From assembly GCA_964503615.1 (NCBI GenBank), contig CAZDBA010000069.1, positions 1 through 24,480 on the forward strand: a stretch of 24,480 bases of DNA. The letters are read 5' to 3'. The notes beneath the pieces are model-generated. The model did no database searches and had not been told where the DNA came from. It saw only the letters and a list, made by a program, of their open reading frames with translations. The position numbers were made by a program, and so were the translations under genes. Of the stretch, positions 16,294 through 23,328 are shown in pieces (position 1 is the stretch's first letter; every line of letters starts with the position of its first letter). Origin of the DNA: CAZDBA01 sp964503615. GTDB taxonomy: Bacteria; Planctomycetota; Planctomycetia; Pirellulales; Pirellulaceae.

Positions 16294-16866
16294 ATGAATC
16301 GAATCAAGATGGGCCCGCTGGCCACCTCAACGGATTTTCGTCAGGCACCTGCTCTTGATTTATCGAAGCGACCGATCAGTTCGATCGACCCGACTTTGTT
16401 TTTGCCAATGCANNNNNNNNNNNNNNNNNNNNNNNNNNNNNNNNNNNNNNNNNNNNNNNNNNNNNNNNNNNNNNNNNNNNNNNNNNNNNNNNNNNNNNNN
16501 NNNNNNNNNNNNACCGATCGAATTTTGTTGGCGGGATATGGTGCCGGTGGCACGATGGCTTATCGAGTTGGTTTGGAGATTCCGCAAGTTGTTTCCGGTA
16601 TTGTTTCGCTCAATGGAGCATTGCCAGAACAAGCGACACCTTTACGAGATTGGATGAATTGCCGTGAGCTTCCTGTGTTCTGGGGCCACTGCAGAAAATC
16701 GCTCGAATTCAGCGAGGAACGTCTTTGCGACCAGTTGAAATTGCTGCACGTTGCCGGTTTTTCAGTTACGCTTCGCCAGTACCCGCACGGCGACGAATTG
16801 CCTACTCAAATGTTGAATGATCTGGATAAGTGGATCATGGAAATGATCGGCAGCGCGATTTTGTAA
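16294..16866 (+). CDS. Degenerate alpha/beta-hydrolase (carboxylesterase/phospholipase type), interrupted by a sequence gap
   Basis: Partial sequence of an alpha/beta-hydrolase of the carboxylesterase/phospholipase group. The ATG at 16294 is used; a TTG at 16270 is also in frame. The N-terminus (about 40 residues, ending near LFLPM) is followed by 100 N, then TDRILLAGYGAGGTMAYRVGL. In active members this is the nucleophile elbow G-F-S-x-G-G; here the serine position is glycine (GYGAGG). Near the C-terminus YPHGDELP occupies the place of the usual catalytic-histidine motif (GMGHE-like), with Asp/Glu where His is expected. The enzyme is thus probably inactive, though the missing part could hold other features. 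The gap certainly hides coding sequence, and the stated length is arbitrary. It sits directly upstream of the flagellar cluster on the same strand. Confidence 0.7.
   Translation: MNRIKMGPLATSTDFRQAPALDLSKRPISSIDPTLFLPMXXXXXXXXXXXXXXXXXXXXXXXXXXXXXXXXXXTDRILLAGYGAGGTMAYRVGLEIPQVVSGIVSLNGALPEQATPLRDWMNCRELPVFWGHCRKSLEFSEERLCDQLKLLHVAGFSVTLRQYPHGDELPTQMLNDLDKWIMEMIGSAIL
16413..16512. other. 100-N scaffold gap hiding real coding sequence
   Basis: Exactly 100 undetermined bases inside the alpha/beta-hydrolase gene. Unlike the other two gaps, the flanks share no direct repeat. The protein lacks the segment between its first strand region and the nucleophile elbow, which in this family is usually of the order of 100 residues. 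The true missing length is therefore unknown and probably more than 100 bases. Confidence 0.8.
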
Positions 16867-17091
16867 TCTGCGTGTTGCATATAGTTCTGTATTTTCAATT
16901 TCTTTTGACTTGGTCGCTGGATTAAACGTTGTCACTCGCTTTCTGCTACTAACAGTTCGGTGGTTGAGCGAATTGGCACGGTTGCAAGCATCGTTTGGTT
17001 TTCTGAAGTTTTTGCGTTTTTTCCCTGCCAATTTCCGTTTTCTTTCCATTGCGGCGCTTTACGGATTCCGCTAAAAGTACGCCCCTAATAC

Positions 17092-17622
17092 ATGGCTTTG
17101 GAATACGGTGGCATGCGAAATCAGAACCAACGCTTCTCAGCGAACTCGAACCCTGAATCAACTGATGTAAGTCAGCTTGTACAGCAAGTCCTAAAGGAAC
17201 TTGGCCCTGAATTCGAGAGGCAAAGCGTCTGTGTTGAGGCCGATCTTTCGGAGTTGGTTGTGACGATCGTTCCGACAACTATTCAGAAAGCTGTTAGAAA
17301 CCTGATTCAACATGCCTTGGTTGCTTCCCCCGACCAAGGCGAAATCTCGGTGACGTTAATCGATGGTAACTACCAGTGGGAGTTGGAGGTCGCAGATTCT
17401 TCCAATGGCGAAAACTGGCATACGGTCCATCCTAACCAACGCAAATTGCCGACAATCATTAGCAACGAATTGGATGTCCATTTGTCAGCAGCACATCGAC
17501 TGGCTTTGTCACAGGGTGGACAGATACAAACTTGGAATTGCCCGCAAGGCGGTATCGCAAATGTGTTGATTGTGCCTAAGCACAACGAGTCTCAAACCAA
17601 CTTGCTCCGCCGCTCTGCATAA
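17092..17622 (+). CDS. Orphan histidine-kinase-type ATPase domain protein, degenerate
   Basis: A 176-aa protein that looks like a stand-alone HATPase_c (GHKL) domain. Seen: DVSQLVQQVLKEL at the place where a kinase linker begins, then the N-box-like VRNLIQHALVAS with Asn70. A strand pair is followed by VADSSNGE, where D-x-G-x-G is expected (Asp102 kept, first Gly lost). LDVHLSAAHRLALSQGGQI corresponds to the G2/last helix region (GLGL lost). There is no HisKA dimerisation domain or phospho-acceptor histidine. ATP binding is doubtful. It ends 29 bases before fliF, on the same strand, so it probably belongs to the flagellar operon and may be a regulator or structural relic. The start at ATG 17092 is uncertain; ATG 17113 is possible. 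Confidence 0.65.
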   Translation: MALEYGGMRNQNQRFSANSNPESTDVSQLVQQVLKELGPEFERQSVCVEADLSELVVTIVPTTIQKAVRNLIQHALVASPDQGEISVTLIDGNYQWELEVADSSNGENWHTVHPNQRKLPTIISNELDVHLSAAHRLALSQGGQIQTWNCPQGGIANVLIVPKHNESQTNLLRRSA

Positions 17623-17651
17623 GGCGATTGGCTTTTTTTCTGGAATAGAAA

Positions 17652-19166
17652 ATGGATAGTCCTCAATCTGATACAACGTCCAAAGCAAACGTGTTGTTTG
17701 GAATGCCTCAGCGCACCAAAGTTCTCATGGTGATGGCTGCATTGGTAATCGCTGCAATCGCAGTTACCGTTAACTTGCCGAAAAAGCAAACCCCTTGCGA
17801 GCTGATTCAAGGGTGCGCTTTGCGAAATGCGGATATGCAACGAATGCAAATCGCGCTGAACTCAGCGGGCTTGAACGACTTTGAAATCAAGGGCCAGAGC
17901 ATCTATGTGCCCAAACTTAGACGAGACGTCTACCTTAAAGCGATCACTGATGCAGACGCATTGCCTGCTGATTTGTGTACGCAACAGGATACCGGACTGG
18001 GAAATCCTCTGCTTTCACGAGATCAAAGAGAACAGATCCAGCTTAGGGAAAAAAAGCAACAGATCCGTGACATGGTGACACGGTTGCCGTTTGTTGAACA
18101 AGCCTGGTTTGAAATGGATCGTACCAAGGCGAAAAGCGCTTTTCATGATGAACGACAATCGGCAGTCATTTTGATCCAGCCTATCGGGAAACACCTGTTA
18201 GACAGCGAGCAGATCAATACGATTCGCGGATTAATCACCGGTTCGATTGCCGGAATGGACAAGAACTCGATTGTGGTCACCGATTTGAATGCTGGATTCG
18301 CCTATCAGGAATCAGGTACAGCTTTGCCGGCAAACAAAATCGCTGCCCAGCAGGTTTCCGCACAAACACAGGTTTCCGCAGAAGTTCGGGACTCGAAAAA
18401 CCGTTACGAAAACAAGATTCGTGAGGCGCTTGCCGATTTGGATGGTGTGTCGATCGAGGTTGAGGTGATCCACCACCAATCAAAGGACGTGGTCGCTGCC
18501 AGCCCAAAACCTAAATCGCTTTCTGGATCTCCACGAGTCATGACGGTTGGAACAAACAGCCAAGCCGCGATTCATACCGTTTCAACAGGTAGAACACCAC
18601 CGCCCATTGAGCCAATTGAACCTGAGGTTCAAGAGGAGGTTCGAGTCAAAGTTGAGATTCCCGAAACGCTGGTTATTTCCAAAATGAAAACGGGGACCCA
18701 CGTCACGGTGGCAAGTCTAAGGAAAGAGTCAGCTTATCGCGCCCGTTTAGAAGAGATTCACTCCGACGTGACACGACGAATCAGGCCAACTTTGCCTGCC
18801 GCTTCGTTTTCCGGCTCGCAACCTTTTCCGATTCGGTTTAGCCTTGCTCGCCAGCCAGATGATACCGTTCTAACGGGGTCCGCTGGCGTTTGGGCATCGT
18901 TCATTAAACGGATCGGCGGAGTTTGGGGAGCGCTCGCTGTTTTGGCTGCTTCGGTTTTTATCTTGACTTTCGTTTTCTCTGGCCCAGCGCGACAGCCGCT
19001 ACCTGAAACGAATGCGACTTTGGATAACACGGTTGCGTCTGAGTCGGAGCCGGTTGTGGTGAATTCGCAAGATCAAGACATTCGGCAGGAAATCAGCCAA
19101 CTGATCAAAGAAGATCCCGAAGCCGCCGCCCAAGTGATCAAGCGTTGGATTCGAAACGCAGCCTAA
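17652..19166 (+). CDS. fliF: Flagellar MS-ring protein FliF
   Basis: A 504-aa FliF, slightly short for the family (about 530-570). It forms the MS ring in the inner membrane, the base on which the flagellar motor and export gate assemble. Seen: membrane helix 1 at about residues 24-42 and the YscJ/FliF ring-building region. In that region LPFVEQAWFEMDRTKAKSAF...AVILIQPIGKHLLDSEQINTIRGLI and DKNSIVVTDLNAGF correspond to the usual 'VKSARVHLALP...ASV..L' and 'VTIVD..G' motifs. A long periplasmic part follows, then helix 2 at about 421-443. The C-terminal EISQLIKEDPEAAAQVIKRW is the FliG-binding tail, which argues for a flagellum and against an injectisome. The N-terminal half is divergent. It is followed by fliO after 169 bases. 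Confidence 0.9.
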   Translation: MDSPQSDTTSKANVLFGMPQRTKVLMVMAALVIAAIAVTVNLPKKQTPCELIQGCALRNADMQRMQIALNSAGLNDFEIKGQSIYVPKLRRDVYLKAITDADALPADLCTQQDTGLGNPLLSRDQREQIQLREKKQQIRDMVTRLPFVEQAWFEMDRTKAKSAFHDERQSAVILIQPIGKHLLDSEQINTIRGLITGSIAGMDKNSIVVTDLNAGFAYQESGTALPANKIAAQQVSAQTQVSAEVRDSKNRYENKIREALADLDGVSIEVEVIHHQSKDVVAASPKPKSLSGSPRVMTVGTNSQAAIHTVSTGRTPPPIEPIEPEVQEEVRVKVEIPETLVISKMKTGTHVTVASLRKESAYRARLEEIHSDVTRRIRPTLPAASFSGSQPFPIRFSLARQPDDTVLTGSAGVWASFIKRIGGVWGALAVLAASVFILTFVFSGPARQPLPETNATLDNTVASESEPVVVNSQDQDIRQEISQLIKEDPEAAAQVIKRWIRNAA

Positions 19167-19335
19167 AGAAACGCACCCTGAAAACGGTCGGCGATCTGCT
19201 AGCGATTCGCTGCAGTTTTGTTTGGGCTTGAACTCGTCCGCCGATTCCGCGAAAAGACCCTGCCAATAACCGCAAGGATTGCGAGTTGGAACTCTAGTAC
19301 ACCCTTATCTTTTGTCGTCGCATGGATGCGTTTTG

Positions 19336-20199
19336 ATGAAACCAATTCGAAAACTCGAACCAAAAAAAGCAGTCAGGTACTGTGGAGCTTTGCTACTCTT
19401 TACTCTCACGCTTTGTTTTCAGTCTGGTGTTGCACTTGCCCAGTCGCCTTGGGAAGAGCAACCGTGGCAGCGAGCCTCGGGAAACGAAAGCCAGTTTCAA
19501 AATAGTTTTCCTGACCAAAACGGATCGGCGGTCAGACCCGCCGCGTTCCAACAACCGGTTGGTCAACCCGCTCATCCCTCTCAGGTTCAACATGCTGACC
19601 ACGAGCAACTGTTGCTCGAACCGGTGCGCGATCTGAATACGCTCGAATCACAAGGTCCGACATGGCAGGGTGAAGAGCTGAAAGGTTTCGAATCGGAATC
19701 GGGACCTCTTAAATGGACGAAAGCGATTCAAGAAAAATTTGGCTCGATCGACATCAAAAAAGTCGTTAGCAGTTTGGCGATCGTCATCGGGGGATACTTT
19801 GGGTTTGTTTGGTTGACTCGCAAGTTCGGTGCACAATCGGACAAGGGGTTGCCGAGCGAGGTGTTTGAGGTGATTGGGTCAGCACCGCTAAACCCAAGAC
19901 AAAATCTTCAGCTGGTTCGTTTAGGAAGTAAATTGCTGGTGCTTGTGAGTGGCGATGAGGGAGCCAGTCCGATTGCTGAGGTATCCGATCCGGACGAAGT
20001 CGAATACTTAACGGGCCTTTGCGATCAAAAGATGCCAGGTCGTACGACTTCCGGTAGCGGCAACAACGTCACCGTGTTCCGCCGTGCTTTGGACCGCGCT
20101 CGTAACGAAGGTGGTTCCACCGAAGCAGCAATGGACAAAGTGATCAACAAGCTCTCAGAGCTGGCTGGCAAAACCAACCGCACCAATTTTGAGGCATAA
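19336..20199 (+). CDS. fliO: Flagellar export-gate assembly protein FliO, with long periplasmic N-terminus
   Basis: A 287-aa FliO-like protein. FliO helps assemble the FliP ring of the export gate. The ATG at 19336 gives a signal peptide (CGALLLFTLTLCFQSGVALA, then Q). About 100 polar, Gln/Pro-rich residues lead to a single membrane helix at about 143-162 (VVSSLAIVIGGYFGFVWLTR). The cytoplasmic FliO domain follows: VIGSAPLNPRQNLQLVRLG, LLVLVSGDEG and AEVSDPDEVEYL. A longer form starting at TTG 19279 is possible but lacks support. The 169-base stretch before it holds no gene and may contain a leader or promoter. The stop is 3 bases before the fliP start, so the two are coupled. Confidence 0.87.
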   Translation: MKPIRKLEPKKAVRYCGALLLFTLTLCFQSGVALAQSPWEEQPWQRASGNESQFQNSFPDQNGSAVRPAAFQQPVGQPAHPSQVQHADHEQLLLEPVRDLNTLESQGPTWQGEELKGFESESGPLKWTKAIQEKFGSIDIKKVVSSLAIVIGGYFGFVWLTRKFGAQSDKGLPSEVFEVIGSAPLNPRQNLQLVRLGSKLLVLVSGDEGASPIAEVSDPDEVEYLTGLCDQKMPGRTTSGSGNNVTVFRRALDRARNEGGSTEAAMDKVINKLSELAGKTNRTNFEA

Positions 20200-20202
20200 G
20201 CT

Positions 20203-21467
20203 TTGAAAGCGACCAAGCTTATTGCGAACAAAGTCTCATTGCCAGCGATGCTGTTCGCTGCTTTGACGATCTTTATCTGCGGTACTTGCACCCATGCGGT
20301 GATGGCTCAAGGGCCGATTCTCAACAATCCGGGTGGGCTTTCGCAAGCCGATAACTATTCTGGCGGTTTACAGCAGGCGCCCATCGCGCCGTGGGCTTCA
20401 ACGAACACAACTCCAGCCGTGAATCCANNNNNNNNNNNNNNNNNNNNNNNNNNNNNNNNNNNNNNNNNNNNNNNNNNNNNNNNNNNNNNNNNNNNNNNNN
20501 NNNNNNNNNNNNNNNNNNNNNNNNNNNGCAGGCGCCCATCGCGCCGTGGGCTTCAACGAACACAACTCCAGCCGTGAATCCATCCGTGCCACAGGTTCAG
20601 CTCATTCCTGCTGTTGGCTCGCCCGCTCAAGGCGATGTTGAATTTGCAATTCAGACCGATTACCAGACAGACGTGGCTGATGAGACTCAGACAACCGACG
20701 ACGCTTTTTCAGACTTGGTTTCCCGTGGAGTCAAATCGGTAACGTCACGCGAGGGCGCTTCGACCACGATCCAAGCCGCTTTGTTATTTGGTGCGTTGAG
20801 TTTGGCACCTGCGATTCTTTTGATGACGACCTGTTACATCCGAATCGTCGTCGTGTTGGGGCTTTTAAAGCAAGCGTTCGGCGCTCAACAACTTCCCCCG
20901 ACTCAAATTCTGACCGCACTTTCGTTGTTCATTACGATTTTGATCATGGCACCGATATGGAACAAGGTTAAGACCGATGCGATCGACCCGTACATCGCCG
21001 AGGAAAGCACGATGACTTGGGACGAAGCCTGGACCGCTGGCGTGCGACCGGTAAAGGACTTTATGTGTCGGCAGATCGATCAGGCAGGCAACACGGACGC
21101 GGCGGCAATGTTTTACAAGTACGCTCCCGCTGGAGTGCAACCCGCCAGTCCAGGGCAGACATCGGCTGATATTGCTCAGGTTTCCTATGTGGAAATGCCA
21201 AACAGCTGGTCTGAAGTTCCGTTGAATGTTGTGCTGCCCGCTTTTGTGTTGAGTGAATTAAAAGTCGCTTTTCTGCTCGGCTTTCAAATCTATTTGCCAT
21301 TTCTCGTTTTGGATCTGGTCGTTTCGTCGATGACCGTCTCGATGGGGATGTTGATGTTGCCGCCTACCATGGTCAGCTTTCCACTCAAACTGATTTTGTT
21401 CGTGATGGTGGATGGTTGGAACCTTGTAGTAGGAATGTTGTTGCAGAGTTTTGGTCCGTTTGGTTGA
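20203..21467 (+). CDS. fliP: Flagellar export-gate protein FliP (interrupted by spurious scaffold gap)
   Basis: FliP forms the core of the flagellar export channel. As written, the gene is split by 100 N (20428-20527) flanked by an exact 55-bp repeat. Merging the repeat gives 369 aa in one frame (junction ...TTPAVNP-SVPQVQ...). The start is TTG 20203 with GAGG 9 bases upstream, 3 bases after the fliO stop. Seen: a signal peptide (about residues 1-36), a roughly 100-residue polar linker rich in Gln, Thr and Asp, then the FliP core. The core has LAPAILLMTTCYIRIVVVLG, RQAFG-like LKQAFGAQQLPP, LFITILIMAPIW, FVLSELKVAFLLGFQIYLPF, and the final LPPTMVSFPLKLILFVMVDG. Normal FliP is about 245 aa, so the linker is a lineage-specific addition. 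Confidence 0.92.
20373..20427. repeat. 55-bp direct repeat, copy 1 (assembly overlap in fliP)
   Basis: Exactly repeated at 20528-20582 across a 100-N run. The same length, 55 bases, is found at the gap in 6930-7029, which strongly suggests a k-mer overlap between contigs that was not merged. Confidence 0.88.
20428..20527. other. 100-N scaffold gap, probably spurious, inside fliP
   Basis: Exactly 100 undetermined bases between identical 55-base flanks. Collapsing the flanks restores a complete fliP frame, so no sequence is likely to be missing. Left as is, automatic annotation would split or frameshift fliP. Confidence 0.88.
20528..20582. repeat. 55-bp direct repeat, copy 2 (assembly overlap in fliP)
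   Basis: Exact second copy of 20373-20427, immediately after the N run. See copy 1. Confidence 0.88.
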
Positions 21468-21483
21468 TTGAAGGAGAATTGGT

Positions 21484-21792
21484 ATGGGCGCTCAAGATGC
21501 TATCGATCTGGGACGCGAAGCGATTTCCACCGGACTTTGGATCAGTGGTCCAATTTTGATCGTTGGGTTGGTGATCGGTTTGATCGTTGGAATCATTCAG
21601 GCGATGACTCAGGTGCAAGATCAAACAGTGGGTTTCACCCCAAAGATCCTGTTGATGATCTGCGCGCTCAGTTTGTTTTTGCCTTGGCTGGCAAGCCAGA
21701 TGGTCGAGTACAGCGAAAAACAGTTTGGTGAAGTGCCTGAGCAAATACGAACTGCCGATCCTGATTGGAGCTCGGATACTCCATGGCGTTAG
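21484..21792 (+). CDS. fliQ: Flagellar export-gate protein FliQ
   Basis: A 102-aa FliQ, a small two-helix protein that packs around FliP in the export gate. Seen: helix 1 at about residues 15-42 (GPILIVGLVIGLIVGIIQAMTQVQ), the conserved T-Q-x-Q-D-x-T turn with FTPKI, and helix 2 at about 53-70 (LLMICALSLFLPWLAS). The usual length is about 89 aa; the extra acidic, polar C-terminus overlaps the fliR reading frame. The start is well supported: AAGGAG at 21471-21476 is 7 bases before the ATG, the best Shine-Dalgarno sequence in the cluster. It starts 16 bases after the fliP stop. Confidence 0.95.
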   Translation: MGAQDAIDLGREAISTGLWISGPILIVGLVIGLIVGIIQAMTQVQDQTVGFTPKILLMICALSLFLPWLASQMVEYSEKQFGEVPEQIRTADPDWSSDTPWR

Positions 21793-22562
21793 CTTCTGTT
21801 GCGCTACTGGTTTACGTTCGTATCCAAGCCAGTATTTTAACCGCTCCCCTTTTAGGTCACGCCAAAGTTCCGTTCCTTTTTCGAATTGGAATGGCAGTGT
21901 TACTGTCCGTTGTGACGGTGCCGATCGTGGCGAATGGCCATTCGTACGCAACACTGGAAAACGCGGACTTGCTCAGTTGCGTTCTAAACGAATTGCTGAT
22001 TGGTAGTGCGTTAGGGTTGGGCGTAGCCATTTTACTTTCGGCCGCCGAGGTTGCTGGACAAATCGTAGGCCAGCTCGCCGGAATCAATATGACCGATCCG
22101 CTCTCCAGTGAATCGGCAAAAGGTGGTGTTACTGCCGGTTTCTTTAATATGCTTTCGCTCGCTGTTTTTGCCATGATGGGTGGCCCTGAGATGATGGTTA
22201 CCGCAATTTTGGATACGTTTCAAACCGTATCGCTGGGGCAATCGATGAACCAGGGTGCGTTGCTGGAAATGATCGTGCTGTTGTTAGGTCAAAGTTTAAG
22301 TCTGGCGGTTCGAGCGGTAGGGCCAGCAGTAGCGGCGCTTTTAATCGCCACGATTACGCTTGGGTTTGTCAGTCGAACGCTTCCACAAATGAATATGTTT
22401 CAGATTGGGTTGGGTTCGAATTTGATCGTATTCTGGGTTGCAGTTTTTCTAACGTTGGGTGGTTGTGTTTGGTTATTTGTTGATGATATTCAATTGGCGC
22501 TTGAGCAAGTTCAATCGACTTTGACTGCGCAGCAGAATGTGAGTGCCCATGTCACGCAATGA
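21783..22562 (+). CDS. fliR: Flagellar export-gate protein FliR
   Basis: A 259-aa FliR, a multi-helix membrane protein that joins FliP and FliQ in the export gate. Seen: several hydrophobic helices, RIQASILTAPLLGHAKVP (family R-x-x-g-l-x-x-x-P-x-l-g pattern), and the conserved GQIVGQLAGINMTDP segment (usually G-x-x-i-g-x-q-x-G-f-x-m-a-x-x-x-d-P). A C-terminal RTLPQMNMFQIG matches the R-x-x-P-Q-x-N-x-f-x-x-g motif. The ATG at 21783 is preferred, overlapping fliQ by 10 bases; GGAG lies upstream at 21767-21770. An in-frame TTG at 21765 would add 6 residues. Length is normal. Confidence 0.93.
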   Translation: MALASVALLVYVRIQASILTAPLLGHAKVPFLFRIGMAVLLSVVTVPIVANGHSYATLENADLLSCVLNELLIGSALGLGVAILLSAAEVAGQIVGQLAGINMTDPLSSESAKGGVTAGFFNMLSLAVFAMMGGPEMMVTAILDTFQTVSLGQSMNQGALLEMIVLLLGQSLSLAVRAVGPAVAALLIATITLGFVSRTLPQMNMFQIGLGSNLIVFWVAVFLTLGGCVWLFVDDIQLALEQVQSTLTAQQNVSAHVTQ

Positions 22563-23313
22563 CGGAGAGGCGAGACATCCCGCCACCCCGGTCCACCTTC
22601 GTGCGGCTCGCGAACGGGGCGATGTAGCGCGCAGTTTTCAACTGGCTGGTGGGATTCAGTTGTTGGTTGTTTTGCTGCTAGGCAGTTTGTTTACCTGGAA
22701 CTTGTCCAATGGAATCCAAACGTTTACGCATGAAGTTTGGAGTTCCGCCTCGATTAACGCGGGCGAGTTTCGCTCAGGAGATTGGGTTTGGTCGGCCACC
22801 CGGTCAGTTGGGATGGTGATATTGCCATTGTTCGGGTTGTTATTTTTGGCGGGAGTGGCTTCCAATATTGCACAGACCGGTTTTATGTTTATGCCCGGTC
22901 GAGTCGTGCCAGATGTGGGCCGATTGTCACCGGGTCATTGGTGGAAACGAGTTTTCTCGCTGGAGAACGTTGTTTCTACGATGATGGAAATTCCGAAGCT
23001 GGCTGTTATCGTCGTGATCGCTATTGCCGCTTGCTATGCAAGTTGGGAGCAGATCGTTGGTTTGTCCGCTTATCACGTTGGCGAGATGACCAGTCGGTTG
23101 TTCGGTTTAATACTCAAGCTCGGATTTCAAACCGCTTTGGTTCTGTTCTTTTTCGGGGTCCTCGATTTCGCGCTCCAATGGGTCGCAAGACAAAAACGAC
23201 TTCGAATGACCGATGATGAACTACGTGAAGAGCTTCGCATGCAAGGCAACCCGGAGTCGTTGCAGCGCCAGCGTCAAACCCACCGACTACGGGTCAACGA
23301 AGTTTCGCAGTAG
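22549..23313 (+). CDS. flhB: FlhB-like export-switch protein lacking the autocleavage domain
   Basis: A 254-aa FlhB homologue made only of the membrane part. Seen: the N-terminal motif HPATPVHLRAARERGDVARS, matching the family's T-x-x-P-T-x-x-r-l-x-x-A-R-x-x-G-x-v-x-x-S. Four membrane helices follow (about residues 35-57, 83-110, 147-165 and 193-213), then the start of the cytoplasmic helix (RMTDDELREELRMQGNPES). It stops about 35 residues later. Normal FlhB is about 350-380 aa and carries the NPTH cleavage site that switches export from hook to filament; that site and its domain are absent. No remnant follows, because the opposite-strand PI-PLC gene begins 15 bases on. The ATG at 22549 overlaps fliR by 14 bases; GTG 22543 is an alternative. 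Truncation, split gene and lineage-specific loss are all possible. Confidence 0.88.
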   Translation: MSRNDGEARHPATPVHLRAARERGDVARSFQLAGGIQLLVVLLLGSLFTWNLSNGIQTFTHEVWSSASINAGEFRSGDWVWSATRSVGMVILPLFGLLFLAGVASNIAQTGFMFMPGRVVPDVGRLSPGHWWKRVFSLENVVSTMMEIPKLAVIVVIAIAACYASWEQIVGLSAYHVGEMTSRLFGLILKLGFQTALVLFFFGVLDFALQWVARQKRLRMTDDELREELRMQGNPESLQRQRQTHRLRVNEVSQ

Positions 23314-23328
23314 AATCGATTCGATTCG

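Noticed and set aside
16974..16985. Sigma-54-like promoter TGGCACG...TTGC upstream of the ATPase-like/flagellar genes
   Set aside because: The two boxes are about 3 bases too close: the GG-to-GC distance is 9 instead of 12. Sigma-54 tolerates almost no change in this spacing.
17608..17639. Terminator-like CGCC/GGCG stem with a seven-T run just before fliF
   Set aside because: The stem is only 4 bp with an 11-base loop, overlaps the end of the ATPase-like gene, and is separated from the T-run by six other bases. It would also cut off fliF from its likely operon.
17652..23313. Type III injectisome instead of a flagellum
   Set aside because: FliF has the long periplasmic part, second membrane helix and FliG-binding C-terminal helix of flagellar MS-ring proteins; FliO is also specific to flagella. 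No secretin or needle gene is present.
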